Positions 1 to 11,263 of a stretch of 22,695 bases of DNA are shown one piece after another (position 1 is the first letter of the stretch; the number at the start of each line of letters is the position of its first letter). The position numbers were made by a program, and so were the translations under genes. A model generated the notes under the pieces. That model was not told where the DNA came from. It ran no database searches and saw only the letters and a program-made list of their open reading frames with translations. The stretch is taken from positions 73,038-95,732 of the forward strand of contig JAAAKB020000024.1 of assembly GCA_010014835.2 (NCBI GenBank), in the 5' to 3' direction. This DNA comes from Apostichopus leukothele. Taxonomy: Eukaryota > Echinodermata > Holothuroidea > Aspidochirotida > Stichopodidae.

Positions 1-77
1 CATACTTTGACAAAATGTTTGCAAAATTATGTATCATTTTTTTAGGTAACTTTTGAGGCCACCAGACAATCCTTTTA
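1..77 (+). repeat. Right-end copy of an interspersed repeat, truncated by the window edge
   Basis: This segment aligns with 15300-15377 over its whole length at roughly 80 percent identity by eye, with one single-base gap. It includes the conserved block AGGTAAC and the terminal word CCACCAGACAATCCTTTTA. It is therefore a second copy of the right end of the element at 14417-15377. Positions 78-922 downstream hold no recognisable feature; they are intron 3 or flank of the light chain gene. Confidence 0.55.
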
Positions 78-922
78 TATAATACCTGATTGCATCTCGC
101 TGCAACTTAAACATCACACTCGGATTGTGAGACACTAAATTTCCTATATTGTATTAAACATTAGTGTGTCCATGTTCCATTTTTGAACACATGTGTTACT
201 GAATGTACAACTGTCACTACAGTTAACTGAAAATTCCACACAAAACAATGGGATCACAATAAAGAGATATTATCTCTAATGGAACATTTTTACATTATAG
301 CCAAATTGTATGAACAAAAAATGCTCCATCACAGATCTTATTATGTTCCCTGATGGTTGTTGAAGATACCAAAAAAAATTTCAGAAAAAACATTGTGTGT
401 CACGACTTTTGCTTAAATTCTCAATTTCTGTCCCATTTTGCTTCACTCACATTTCAAACATCAGTGTTGCTGAATATGTTCCTTTCACTTACATTTTGAT
501 GTACATCACACAAAAGCTGCATTGTAAATGAATGTTCAGCATCAAGGGATGCTTCATTATATAACAGAAAACAGTTTGTGATGTTCTGAAGATTTTGCAC
601 TCTTGCCTTACCAAATCCTAACATGAGACATTATTGACCATAGACCAAACATCCTCACAAATATCTCACATTTTACTGCAGTTGTGCTGAACTAACATTT
701 TACATAAAGCAACTAAGGTACAGCACTATAACAACAAACTCAAATTCCCTGTTCATTTGTCATGTACAGTATTGTACTTATTAAGCAGATGTGCGGCATG
801 TGCCCCTATCTGGCAATTCACTGCCACTGCTCCCCCTTTTACAAACCAATTAGCCATGTTCCAAATTTTTCAATTTAATTAACATCACTTTTCCAAGAAA
901 CACCTTGATCCTAACATCTTAC

Positions 923-1075
923 CTTGATCATCATTAGTACTATATGACTGTGTGATTCTCTTCAACTCTGCTTCTGTAGGATTGAGACCCAAAGCTCTGA
1001 TGATGTCACCAACTTGTGTGATATCGACTTTGCTGTCACCTTTCTTGTCAAAGAGGGAGAAAGCATCCCTGAATT
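923..1075 (-). CDS. Myosin essential light chain exon 3 (N-terminal EF-hand)
   Basis: This 153-nt exon starts after an acceptor reading CCACCAG (minus strand) and ends CAAG before GTAAGA. It supplies the last two bases of a Glu codon split G|AA, then 50 codons, and leaves one base (G) for the next exon. It encodes residues 10-60: the first EF-hand, its loop and the exiting helix. The tail residues SYSTNDDQ sit where vertebrate homologues have a short linker before the second EF-hand. No convincing exon 4 is visible between 1 and 922. Confidence 0.9.
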
Positions 1076-4000
1076 CTGGTGGTTAAAAAGGATTGTGAAG
1101 ATAATCAACAAAAAATTCTGAAAATTTAATCTAAAAAAAATCATTTGAACATTATTAGTACTGCTAAGTTTTGTAAGATGTAATGCATTCAGTATCATCA
1201 TATATGAAATCCCCATACTCCCCTCCAATCTATTTAATGTTCATAGGCTGAGGGAATAACTGCTCTCATAGCTTCCCTCATCATCCTCCCTCTCTCAGGG
1301 ACCAACTTACAGTACATGCCTTTCCCTCCTCTCAATAGGAATGAAAAGAGCTCAACATGTATAAAAAAATAAGTTGCCCTTTTTGAGGTCGTGTCTGGAT
1401 AACTGCCTCTTCAGGTCATTTTGAGATGCAACATTTTGCACCCTGTCTGTTGCTACCAGAGCACCTTCATAGTACATACATGTACAGTATGCAACTTTGT
1501 ACTGCAAAGTTTATACTAAGGGCACTATAAAACTTGTGTACACTAACAGTACTGTTGTACACAAACTGCTGGAGATATTTGGTTTCAGAAAGACTATTAA
1601 TTTGATATCTATTCTGGGGGTATTCTTGAAATAAATTCAATACCACGATGAAGGTATGACAGTCTGTTTTCCTTGTACACAACAGATAACACAATTACAA
1701 TGTATACAGTATTGTGTATATAACAATTGGCATTGAATTTGTTTTACTCTTAATGCTGACTTGCTTGAAATGACATCATATTTATGAACTATGCCAGTTA
1801 TATATCACACACATACAATATTGAATACTTCCTGTATCATTTTGTAGTATTAGCACATAACCCTAACATCTGTTCTTACGTTTGATCTATACATAAACAA
1901 CATCTTCCATGAATATTAAATGATATCTTTCTATGTAGTTGGTTCCATAATTAAGCTATTCAGATGAGGTTGGCTTTTCATGAAAAATATCTTGGAAAAG
2001 ATTGTATTTCTTTATCTTTCAATTTTTCATAGTTTTTATCAACAATTGGAAGTTTAGTCTTTTCACCCATTTAAGTGGGGAGTGGGAGGGGGATGTATAA
2101 TGACACACTTGGTGAAATGTAATGATAGTACATAGCAACTTAATGCAAGTCTAACTTGAAGCATGCTAGTATTGTAAGCCTCTCATTGTTTTACACTAAC
2201 TGTGACAAGTCATACTGTGATGAAAACTTGCATAACCATGCCCAAAACAATGTCCAAATCATCACAGTCCAGTAACATTTTTATATTACTCTGGAGGTTA
2301 TTATTAACTCAACTGTTAACATTTGTATCCAACTAATAGAATCAATCAATTCCCCCAAAGTTTTCTTTGTAGACCTTACTTGTAACATTTGTTATTATAA
2401 GTATTTGAATTAGAGCAGAGGATATTTTTTAATATATAATTTGAGGCCACCTAAGATCGCTTAGTAACCGCATACTCCCCTCATTATTTTAACCACATGT
2501 TGCTCCAAGGGTAAAATGTTGGCATACAGCTATCTGTGACTGATGAGTCATTAACTTAAACCAACGATTTAGGTTTAGTCCATGATTTAAGTATTTGCAA
2601 AAACAATTCCTGAGCAGGTGTTTTGAAGCTTAATTGAAGAAACTCAAAGCTAGAATGCACAATTTAATCCTTGTTCAATTCCATTTCACATGCAGTTTGT
2701 TTCCTTAAAGACCAATTCTGTTGACAGAACCTCATTAGCAGGATGTATGGCCGGAGCTTTAATATGCAAAGGGATTTTGTGCAAACCTGTGTTCTGTGAC
2801 AACTTACATATAGAGGTGATTTGTTTCTTAAGTCTGAAACTTTGCATGATTCTGAACAAAAGAACATAATTAAGGATTGGCATATAGCTGGATTTAACCT
2901 TTATCTAACTATGAAATCCATGTGATTACGATATCCATTTGGATGCTTGTAGTTGGAGTTTTTAACATTTTCTTAAATCCAATGCTTCATGGGTTTGCAT
3001 TTTTCCCCCAAATTATTTATAGGGCTTCAAGAACATGTAGTTGAATTCCTCTCCCCTGAGTGTTATGTCAATACTCTAAAGAACCACAAATTCTATTTGG
3101 AGGACCTGATCTGTCCTTTAACAATGGATGGCAACTTAAATAATATCTGGATAAACTGGGCATTGCAAAAGGAATAATTTGGGTTCAAATTTTGTGTAGC
3201 AGTTTTGCAGTCTTTGAACTTATAAAATAGTGTTGTTCCAATGTGGAAAACAGCTATACAACTTTGGACTATATACAGTAGTGCAACTTGACAAGTTTGC
3301 ATAGCATTTTGCAATATGAATACTGGATGTGTTATTCTTAGCATTGTGGTTGACATTACTGAGAGCAAGCCATGAAGCATGGATTGCATTACAGCCTACA
3401 CCATGCCCTGTATAGGAGGTAGCACACTGACACGACATATTGTATAAAATTTGCGCACAATAGTGACAACACTAGCCATGCCTGTAAACTTTCTATATTA
3501 CTAAGTGCAATTTTTCATGTTTAGTTTAAATATGTTATAGTTTGTCATTTTACCTATAGACTCTGAAAGCTAGGCCAGCATCTTTCACTTTTGTCACAGT
3601 TGTATTTGAACTCATGCTCTAGGTCAATAATATTCTACACCTATTGTACACTATAGCTCAGTTTAAATCTGCAATTAATGACTATATAACTTAGGAAGAA
3701 AGTAAAACTATGTGCAGTTTGGACTGGATAAACAATGTCATAAATGGACTCCTGTTTTCCCAGATACCCGTTCCCATCACTAACACAGTGACCGCAAAAT
3801 TGCTAGATCTATATGATATTCAAGATGTACTAGAAATTAAAATATCTTCGATCCACTGTATGCAATTCTTTGATAATTTTACAATATATCAACATTTGGG
3901 TGTTTGTAGCATTGTTTTGTGAGGACATGAAGATAGATTAATACTGTTGTGATAGTAACACAGATTTACAAATACAGCCTTCCACTGTCATGTATACCAA

Positions 4001-5593
4001 GACATGCTTAAATGAGGAGGGATCAACAGAAGCACAGGTCTGCTATTCTTTGGGGGGGGGGGGGAAGCGCTATATAAATATCTTCAATGTATGTATGTAA
4101 CTGGTGCATACAAGTTGCATAACAGGTACAGCCTACAGGTATATCTTGAGAAATGCTGGCATATCATTTACCTCCTGTATACATATTTAAGGTTAATCTT
4201 CAAAAATTTTAGCATTAAATGGAGCTTGCTAAGTCTAGTGGTCAAGATATGGTATAGTGTCTATACTGTCCTTCCCAAAAAAACTACGTCCACCCTCCCA
4301 GTTCAAAATCCCACCAGGAATCAGACTCTCTTTAACTATTCAAGATTGCTGTGCAGTGTAATTAAGACGAGTAAATTTCTACTTTCAATAATTGTACCAC
4401 ATGGGGTTTGGTTCTGTTTTCTCACTGGTGTTGAAACAACTTCATTCATTAAATTTTTCCCAGCTATTGATGATTACTAAAAAGGACAATTAAAGATTTC
4501 AGTGTGAATAGCTCTACTTTTAAAATTGCAATAAATTGTTTGCTGAAATTTTGAGCAAATGTGACCATTATTTTTTTTTTTTTTGTGGCTTATTTGAATA
4601 CAACACAGATGACCTTATTAACAGTAGTAGGTGCTCTTGTCGATCAGGTGGAGCTGATCCAGAGAGTGGGAATGTGTGCAACAATTAACAAACACACACA
4701 GTATTCTCTGAACACTTATAGAAGAGATTGAGATGATATTGGTAGGTGTTCATCCGATGTCATCACATGGATAGGATTTCAAATGAGCTTCTAAGGCTAT
4801 AGACTTCCATTAGATTCACTCAACTAAACAAAACATATGTAACCCATGTTTGTTCTCTGTTACAATATTTCACAGATTTGATGACTGACAATTAAATGGA
4901 AAATCCAGGTTTTCATGTCATAATACATATCATAAATTATGATGGATACTTCTAACAGTTAGGCCTACTCCTCTTTAAGATTGTAACATACAATCTTAAA
5001 TATTATCATTACCTGTGACTTTCTGTGTTTCAAACTGTCTGTACATACAATACCAATTGATTCATTATTAGCTTCTGTGGTTTTATCCCACATTCCATCA
5101 CAACCTTCTTGTTTTTCCACAATGACATTCCACACTGATTGTGTGTCACAGCAAAAGGATACACAACAGGAAGTAGATATGGGTTGTGCTATGTAAGAAT
5201 TTAACATCTCACTTACAATTTTGTTGCCTTTGTGAAGTAATAAAATGGGAAAGTTGAAATTTCTCCATTATACTACAGAATGTGCAAATCCAATTTCTTA
5301 ACGTTGTAGAATATGAGTACAACGATTTACACCATAATGTAGTTTAAGACTGAGGTTCAATCAACTTTACGTTGGCTAGGCCTACTAATATTCAGTACAT
5401 TACTCATATTCATCGGCCTAACACAAACAGTTACTACTAGTTAGGACTCGAAAAATGAAGTTTAGTAATACTCACCGTTCAACTGATCTTCTGAAAAACT
5501 CTGGAGAAGAAACGAAAGAAATAGATTGTCAAGGGCATGAAATCTAGAGGGGAAGAAGATTTGTCAATGGGAGACAAGTTTTTCACTTACCAT
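923..5593 (-). CDS. Essential (alkali) myosin light chain, 5' part: three coding exons, gene continues off the left edge
   Basis: This is the N-terminal 60 residues of an essential myosin light chain, the EF-hand subunit that wraps the first IQ motif of the myosin heavy-chain lever arm. Joining 5593-5591, 5500-5476 and 1075-923 on the minus strand gives a chain starting MSFSEDQLNEFRDAFSLFD and continuing through GDIIRALGLNPTEAEL. That pattern (EF..AF.LFD..GD, then GD..RALG.NPT.AE) is diagnostic of the MYL1/MYL6 family and unlike calmodulin or troponin C. The first EF-hand loop (residues 19-30, D-K-K-G-D-S-K-V-D-I-T-Q) lacks the acidic residue at position 12 and has Lys at position 3. It probably does not bind calcium, as is usual for this family. 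Family length is about 150 residues, so some 90 are missing. Splice sites are GT-AG and phases agree at each junction. Muscle versus non-muscle form cannot be told from this part. Confidence 0.9.
4052..4080 (+). repeat. G13 tract plus GCGCTATATAAATA motif
   Basis: A run of 13 G (4052-4064) is followed by AA and GCGCTATATAAATA (4067-4080). The reverse complement of this 14-mer occurs identically at 12973-12986, also near a homopolymer C tract. The shared word beside G/C runs suggests the tail of a dispersed repeat family, not chance. I cannot name the family. Confidence 0.4.
4222..4320 (+). repeat. Degenerate tRNA-derived SINE-like segment
   Basis: The stretch reads like a decayed tRNA head. 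TAAGTCTAGTGGTC (4230-4243) resembles a pol III A box (the common CTAGTGGT core of tRNA-headed SINEs). About 60 nt later, AGTTCAAAATCCC (4300-4312) resembles a B box (GGTTCAAATCC with an inserted A). Spacing fits a tRNA-like promoter. A full cloverleaf is not evident, so this is not a functional tRNA gene. The repeat's body and end are not delimited. A 129-codon open frame across it (4091-4480) has no recognisable protein content. Confidence 0.35.
5476..5500 (-). CDS. Myosin essential light chain exon 2 (25-nt microexon)
   Basis: This tiny exon encodes S-F-S-E-D-Q-L-N plus one base, flanked by CTCCAG and GTGAGT on the minus strand. An alternative acceptor 10 nt further in (TTTTTCAG) is rejected because it would break the frame with the ATG exon. 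As I recall, vertebrate MYL6/MYL1 genes also have a very short exon at this position, so the arrangement looks ancestral. It is too short for ORF-based prediction. Confidence 0.85.
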
Positions 5594-5680
5594 TTTCACG
5601 ACTGTTTGTCTGGTTTCTGAGGATTTTACCACTCCTTGTTGTAACCACTGTGTGGGACGAGTAGGTTCTGCTCACCGAGT
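5591..5680 (-). CDS. Myosin essential light chain exon 1: 5' UTR plus the ATG only
   Basis: The start codon (5593-5591) is the last codon of the exon, followed directly by GTAAGTG. The context GTGAAAATGG has A at -3, acceptable for initiation. Only three bases are coding; the rest is 5' UTR. Its upstream limit is not visible and the 5680 boundary is a guess. Splicing ATG to exon 2 in phase 0 gives the family-typical start M-S-F-S-E-D-Q. Confidence 0.75.
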
Positions 5681-5830
5681 TAAGCTGCGGATTAATTACT
5701 TTAGCATGGAGTTGCACACATAACATTAGCGATACTACGGACAATTCAACAGGAAGTAACCCAATGCAGTATACACGTTACACAGTAGACTAGTAACTAT
5801 TTTTTACTTATACATATTCATAAATGAATA
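5681..5830 (-). promoter_or_regulatory. Probable promoter zone of the myosin light chain gene
   Basis: This segment lies just upstream of the inferred first exon. On the minus strand it contains TATAAGTA (around 5806-5813), an A/T-rich CTATTTTTTA word (plus strand 5797-5806) that misses a consensus MEF2 site by one base, an ETS-like CTTCCTG on the minus strand near 5750, and an inverted CCAAT at 5760-5764. None is decisive. The call rests mainly on position relative to exon 1. Confidence 0.3.
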
Positions 5831-6985
5831 ATCATATATGATTCATTCCGGTAATTGTGTGACAACCTTTTGCACTTTTCAATAGGATCATATTGATGGC
5901 TTGAAATTTCAAATTTATGAAAAGGATCAAGTTCTAACATTTCAAGGTTAAACAAGGAGTAATTGTTACAATGGAAGTGAGCATATCAACAACAGTATGT
6001 AGACAAGCGGGGTTCAGAACCAAACAACATAAGTTTATCTTTCAATTTTCAAAAGTGTGAAAAACCCAATCATCGAAGTGCATGGGTTGTGGTGATTGGG
6101 GTGAGGGGGGGGGGGTAGGTGTAATCATATGTGAGCTAGTAGACTGTTACGGTTCTCAAATTCTTCACCTGTAAAAAATACTGAATCTTTGGTCATAAAT
6201 AGTTCGGGCGTATGCTAATGCTTATAGTACATTGTTTTGTAAATTATAGAAACTCCACTCTCTAGCAAGCAACTGGTTTGAGAGTAATATCTATGTTTGT
6301 AGTTGAGTTGCACACGGGACCGACACTACATCCACCAGAACATGTTTGAATTTTATATAAATAACAGAGCACAATATTGGGTGATAGTCAACATCATTAG
6401 CCCTTTGCCAAATTTGTGATGAATAATTGTAAACATGTCATCATTGAGTCCATAAAATTCTTGTTTCCATAGAGTTACGGTGTTGCAGTCTGAGGATCTG
6501 ACAGATAATAGTCGGTGTAAAAACTATGACTATATAGTCTAGTAACTTTATTTCATGATGAACCATCAGCATGTTAAACAAGTTTCAAAAATTAAAAGTT
6601 GTATAGAGAAACAACCTGCACTAATAGCATTTTAACAGTCTATATACAACATATCAATATAAGTTTGTGCCAAAGGTTATCCTGTAACTTGTCGGCACAT
6701 GGTAATACTTTTTAAGTATTGGCATCAAATTTTGATTTGTTTTAATTTCGCTATGGAATGAAGTGAAACATTCAGGGTTAATCCAAGACAATCGACTTAT
6801 AGGACATCAGTATTGCCCCCTATATATGCTAGAAATTAAGATGATGGTTACCCGTGGTCAATTTTCAACAAGTATTTTATTGCCATTCTAAACATATAGT
6901 TATCAATGCTTATCATGGTTTACATTGACAGTCCTGAATGTCTGGGAAAAAGTAGAAGAATCAAAACCTCCAGGAAAGTTCTTTG
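5831..6985. other. Intergenic region between the divergent genes, no gene seen
   Basis: Apart from a G11 run (6105-6115), I see no coding exon, RNA gene or clear regulatory block. Open frames here are short and AT-driven. Confidence 0.5.
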
Positions 6986-7143
6986 AAAAAAAAACTTTTT
7001 AAGAAAAGTCACCCAGGAAAAAACCTGGGCACGAAAACCAAACTACCGAACGACTGATCCGCTCTCAACCCCAGTCCCCTTGCATCGAGACTGTGATTGT
7101 GTGATCATCGTCGGGTGTGTATATCACCATTCCCCTCGAAAGG
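6986..7143 (-). other. Structured sequence downstream of the U2-like head, ending in T9
   Basis: Continuing in the U2-like direction, the minus strand shows GC-richer DNA than its surroundings with several short inverted repeats. These are CCCTTTCGAGGG just after the head, GGTG/CACC around ATATACA, and CCCAGG-T6-CCTGGG (7012-7029). It then reaches nine T in a row (6986-6994), which on this strand would terminate RNA polymerase III. Head plus this segment is about 200 nt. No transcript is demonstrated. Confidence 0.25.
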
Positions 7144-7188
7144 GAACAGATACTACACATGATCTTAGCCAAAACTTGGGCCGAGAAT
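7144..7188 (-). ncRNA. U2 snRNA-like 5' domain (divergent, probably pseudogene or repeat head)
   Basis: Read on the minus strand, this block contains TTCTCGGCC, then TTTTGGCTAAGATCA, then GTGTAGTATCTGTTC. These correspond in order to the first 45 or so nucleotides of U2 snRNA: stem I and the branch-point recognition element GUAGUA. Differences from my memory of canonical U2 are a 4-nt insertion (CAAG) in the loop of the GGCC/GGCT stem and one substitution just before GTGTAG. The first six bases are also unlike U2. After CTGTTC the similarity stops: instead of U2 stem IIa there is a different hairpin (CCCTTTCGAGGG) and I see no canonical Sm site. It is therefore not a normal U2 gene. Candidates are a 5' U2 retropseudogene, a U2-headed short repeat, or a novel U2-related RNA. 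Confidence 0.55.
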
Positions 7189-7539
7189 TTGAGGCCAATA
7201 CTGATGATCTCTACAGGGCCAGGAAATTTGGGGATTAGGGGATTTGGGAATAGATTCCAGTCGAAGTTAATAAAGTATGTATATAGGGCTATAGATTTTG
7301 CCGCCTGTAAACAGTTTGTTTCAATGGATTCAAAAGTGATGAAACATTTCTTCTGCTGATAGTGATGTTTTTTTGAAAGAAAATTTTAAGTTGAATTAAA
7401 ATTGACTATATATTAGTATTTCAGCTCTTTTATTTCCAGTCCAACCTTTTGGAAACTGCTCGCGAAAGAATCTTAGATTTATGCAAATATGTATATATTG
7501 ATGAATCAACGTTAGACACCACACTCGCCCAATCTTATT

Positions 7540-7940
7540 TACTCTATGGGCGGAGCTAGATCGAAGTAGGGCTTTTTAGCATAATTAAATCGCTTCATTC
7601 ACATTGTCGCTCTTGTTGTATTCATCCGCCGGATCCAAAGTAACATTTTGTTAATATGGAATCGTTAATAACACATTACAGAATAAGAGTTCATTCCTTC
7701 AAATTTGATTGTAAATCAACCAAAGGTTGCTTTATTTTTGTAAAATTTTCATAAATATAAGACAGGGCTCTCTTTTGGTTCACGAAATACCCTTGGCAAG
7801 GTCATGAACTTTCCATGTACGACAACAAGATGGCGGTAGAGACTTAGGCGTATGTGATCAACCCCAAAATTTTCATGCCAAAATATCCTTGATGGTTGAA
7901 AGAAACGATAAAAGAAAGCTGACGTATTTTTCTTTAAGGT
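7540..7940 (+). promoter_or_regulatory. Probable promoter and non-coding first exon of the KMT2C/D-like gene
   Basis: A GC box TGGGCGGAGC (core 7548-7553) lies about 280 bp before CAAGATGGCGG (7826-7836). The latter matches the YY1 motif that typically sits just downstream of the start site of broadly expressed genes. The ATG inside it opens only a five-codon frame (M-A-V-E-T-stop). About 100 bp later AAGGTGTAAGTAT offers a strong splice donor (GT at 7939 or 7941). CpG is more frequent from here to about 8500 than elsewhere. I infer a 5' UTR exon of roughly 7815-7938 joined to the acceptor at 17801. No transcript evidence is available. Confidence 0.4.
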
Positions 7941-10900
7941 GTAAGTATATTGCCCAGATTATTATCGTTAATTTAATTGGAATATTTACGAAAATTCAGG
8001 CGATTTTCTTTATCGGCATTTTAAAAGCTTAGGCCTGCGCAGATTGTGGCTGTAATATGTGTGTGTAATATTGTACCTTTTTAGCGTGAGGTTCAATTAT
8101 CGAATTAAGGCTTTCGTTCCGTTGAAACAAAGCGGTTATGTTTTCAGAAATTCAGTCAAATATGTATGCGTTTCGCCAAGAATTGCTTTCTTAAACGAGT
8201 AGGTGGTTCGTTTTGCATTTATATTACTGTAGCAGGCTCGTTTTCATGAATAAATGAAGTATACGATGTGTATCGAACGTGTTTTGTAGCCAAAACTAGG
8301 CACTAGTATCTTAGTCGTACTGTATAATCACAACATGTAACAGCCGTGAGTATAGGAAGGATGATCTAGCCTTCACCAGGACGATATTGCCTTTGATCAC
8401 TGCAACAGAAATATCGTAAATAGTGAGTACTAGCATCGAGCCAAAAGAAAACCATTGAATTTTTAAATCGCCCGTACCTTAGTGATACTATAGGCCTGGT
8501 GTAAGTTGATGTAATATGTCCAGTCAAGTCTGTTTTTTGGGGGGAAGCTAGCCTACAGGGTTAACTTAGAGCTACCATTAGTGTATTGTTCCTGTACTGT
8601 ATGCTAGCCTAATGATACTACAACCTTACACTAATTTTATTTTGCTTATCATCATTACTGTGGTATATTTTCTTCTTAAGATTAGAAGTGATAAGTATCG
8701 GTTTTGCTGTTATTTATACAATAAAACCATGATTATCCTTACGTCTTTTGTCCTGGTCTTGGATTATCTGGAGCTGAAATCCAAGTATTGTATAATTTGT
8801 AGATATACGTACATATGTATCATCACCGCAATTCAGTACTTCAACATTTATAACTTAATCACTGAGCCAGCAAAAGACTTAAAACTTTTCTAGTATCATA
8901 CTTGCACAGCTGTCCATGTTGGAAATCTATCTTAACTTAAACGCTAGTGATCAACAGCAACTATTTTCAACTCGTCACAAACTGCAAACTGTAGTACATT
9001 AAAATTACTACTAGGTCATAAACATATCTTATATTGTTGTTAAAAGTTGTCGTATAATATGCTAATATTGGCTTGATTTCAGAGCTAGACTCTTTGCTCA
9101 TAACAACATGAACCGTAAGGCATACAAATGGAAGGTCATCATATTATATATCATTGCCAAATATCAGTGTTAAAAGATTTCACGGCCATGCATACAAGAC
9201 CACTGAATCATTCATGACATTACCTCCCAATATTTATTAAAGTCAGACTTCACATATTTCTTAGCTGACTTCCATTTATCTAGTTTTATGTCACAGTACA
9301 TTAATTTTTTAGCCAGTTGAATACAAAGGAATTCTTTTTCAAAGGTCGCTGCATATTAAATGTTCTGAGCAAGGTCAATGATTGTTGGAAATTCGGTAGC
9401 ATTTATGAAAGCAACGGATGTTCAAATTAAAGCGTACAGCAAATGACTAACATTTTGACAAAAGTTTGTCTACACACTAGATACAGGCCTTGAAGGATAT
9501 TGTATTTCCGTATCTAACATAAGCTGGCTATGACTGCTTATTGTCAACAAACAATATTGGCTGCTCTCATGTGCCTGAAAATTCTGCATGTTTAGTTCTT
9601 TGCTTGTAGGGAATTTTTGGAAATGTAAACCTAATGTTGCCCTTTGTATTAATTTGGGGAAAATACAAGTGGTAATTTGATTTTAGCAAGTAGATTATTT
9701 TTGCACTGGCAATTTTTAGCCATTGTGAAATGCTAGACCTGTATGAGGGTTTGAATGAAGTAAATCTTTTTCGTTGTAATTTATCCCTTTCATTTCCTCC
9801 TACATACATGCATATTTATATTTTACACTATTTACAAAATTTGACTTCAGTGGGTTTTATTGAACTACTTTTTAGAGGATCAATATGTTTAAGAACAAAG
9901 AAAAGTTGAATGGATACTTTTATAGGGGTTACAAAAAACCTACATGCGAATGGTCTTCCTAAGTTCTTAGGTTTGGTTTTCAACATTTATTATCAAGCAA
10001 TACAGTAATTGGTAAGTCTTGGTAGGCAGTTCATGCTAAACTGGAAGCAAGGTCTAAATGTAAAGCAGATTTTGGTCATGTGCCATGAGAGTTATATATG
10101 TGTAAAGTAGCTCTTCCTTTGTATGCTCTGTGTATTGGTGCTTTAGATGTTTGTGAAGCTTGTGAGCACTTTTCTCCCATTTGTAATACTCCAAAGGAAT
10201 TTCTGCCATTTAACCATTACAAATGTACTGCTAAGAGTTACAAAAATCACCTTTCTGTTAATTGCCCAATCAGTTTTGTCACTCATCATATCATGCAATT
10301 TCTGGAGAACAGCATCACCTGTAATATATTTTTACACATAAATTTGCCATTTTGCCAAGTGTGTGATTCACACTGGTTGAAACTGGTTTCATGTAGAAAA
10401 TGCCTTAGTGTGTCCATAATGAAGACTTTTGACCATCCCTTGTGTTTACTCCACCCCCCCCCCCTAAATACGAAAACAAATTTTTAAAGTTTCAAACTTA
10501 CGTAAAACTTCTGTACTTCCATTGTACCATATATGCAATAACAGACAAGCCTAACCAAATTCTCAACTGCTTCGTGTTTGAATATTTGTTATGAAACAGG
10601 CAAAAAATTGCAATATGTAAACTTAAAATAATAAATATATACTAAGTATTTCATACATTACAGAGTGGAAAGTCCCAGTCTGGCAAAGATCTGATCGCTG
10701 ACTTTTGTAGTGAATTTGTGCAATGAAGGAAGGGATTTCCAAGTGTAATAATTTTCCTCTGGTACCATTATTACGCACGTAAAAACAAACGTTTGGAATT
10801 TGGTCCCGTTATTTATAGAACACGAGATATTGGTAGGACTTAAAAGTTGTGAGTAAAAGTTGTCTTGTTCCCTTGCCAAGATTTTTGCAAAGAAACAGGT

Positions 10901-11263
10901 ATCTGTGAGGCAAGACGATTGTTACAGGTCAGTAGCAGAAGACAGAGTTGTTTTTTAAAAGGGAGAAGCTGGTAGCACAAATCGTTTTTACACTAGAATA
11001 GTAAACGGAATTAAACATGTTTAGTGAATTTTTAGCTTCAACCATTTGTTAACGAACTTATACCATACTGTGAATTTGTGTAGGCCTTACATATGGTTAC
11101 TTACACTTCGTTTACAGCGTAGTTAGGGTTACAAATTGGGAAGCATGTACAGTACACGCTAATGGATGGTGTTGGAAACAACCGTTTAAACTATTTTGAC
11201 AAACTGTCCTTTACCGTTCAGTGAAATAAATGAATAATTGTTGATAATGTTAATTTAATAGTT

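Larger units (their letters stand above)
1076..5475 (-). other. Intron 2 of the myosin light chain gene (4.4 kb)
   Basis: The donor is GTGAGT after AACG and the acceptor is CCACCAG. The intron is AT-rich with no recognisable protein-coding exon on either strand. Contents I could identify are a 13-nt G run with an adjoining repeat-like motif (4052-4080), a tRNA-derived SINE-like block (4222-4320) and a 14-nt T run (4571-4584). The many 60-130-codon open frames here have no recognisable family and heavily hydrophobic, AT-driven composition; I treat them as chance. Confidence 0.7.

Noticed and set aside
962-1228. 88-codon minus-strand open frame overlapping light chain exon 3
   Set aside because: Wrong frame; the real frame is fixed by the EF-hand sequence and splice phases.
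4091-4480. 129-codon plus-strand open frame
   Set aside because: Hydrophobic AT-driven composition, no family, and it runs across a tRNA-like repeat inside the light chain gene's intron on the opposite strand.
5797-5806. MEF2-like CTATTTTTTA near the light chain promoter
   Set aside because: One mismatch to consensus in AT-rich DNA; not enough to call a muscle-specific site.
7117-7359. 80-codon plus-strand frame over the U2-like block
   Set aside because: Antisense shadow of the U2-like sequence; no protein similarity.
10658-10879. 73-codon minus-strand frame (MAREQDNFYSQLL...)
   Set aside because: Composition slightly protein-like, but no recognised family, splice context or second copy in the window.
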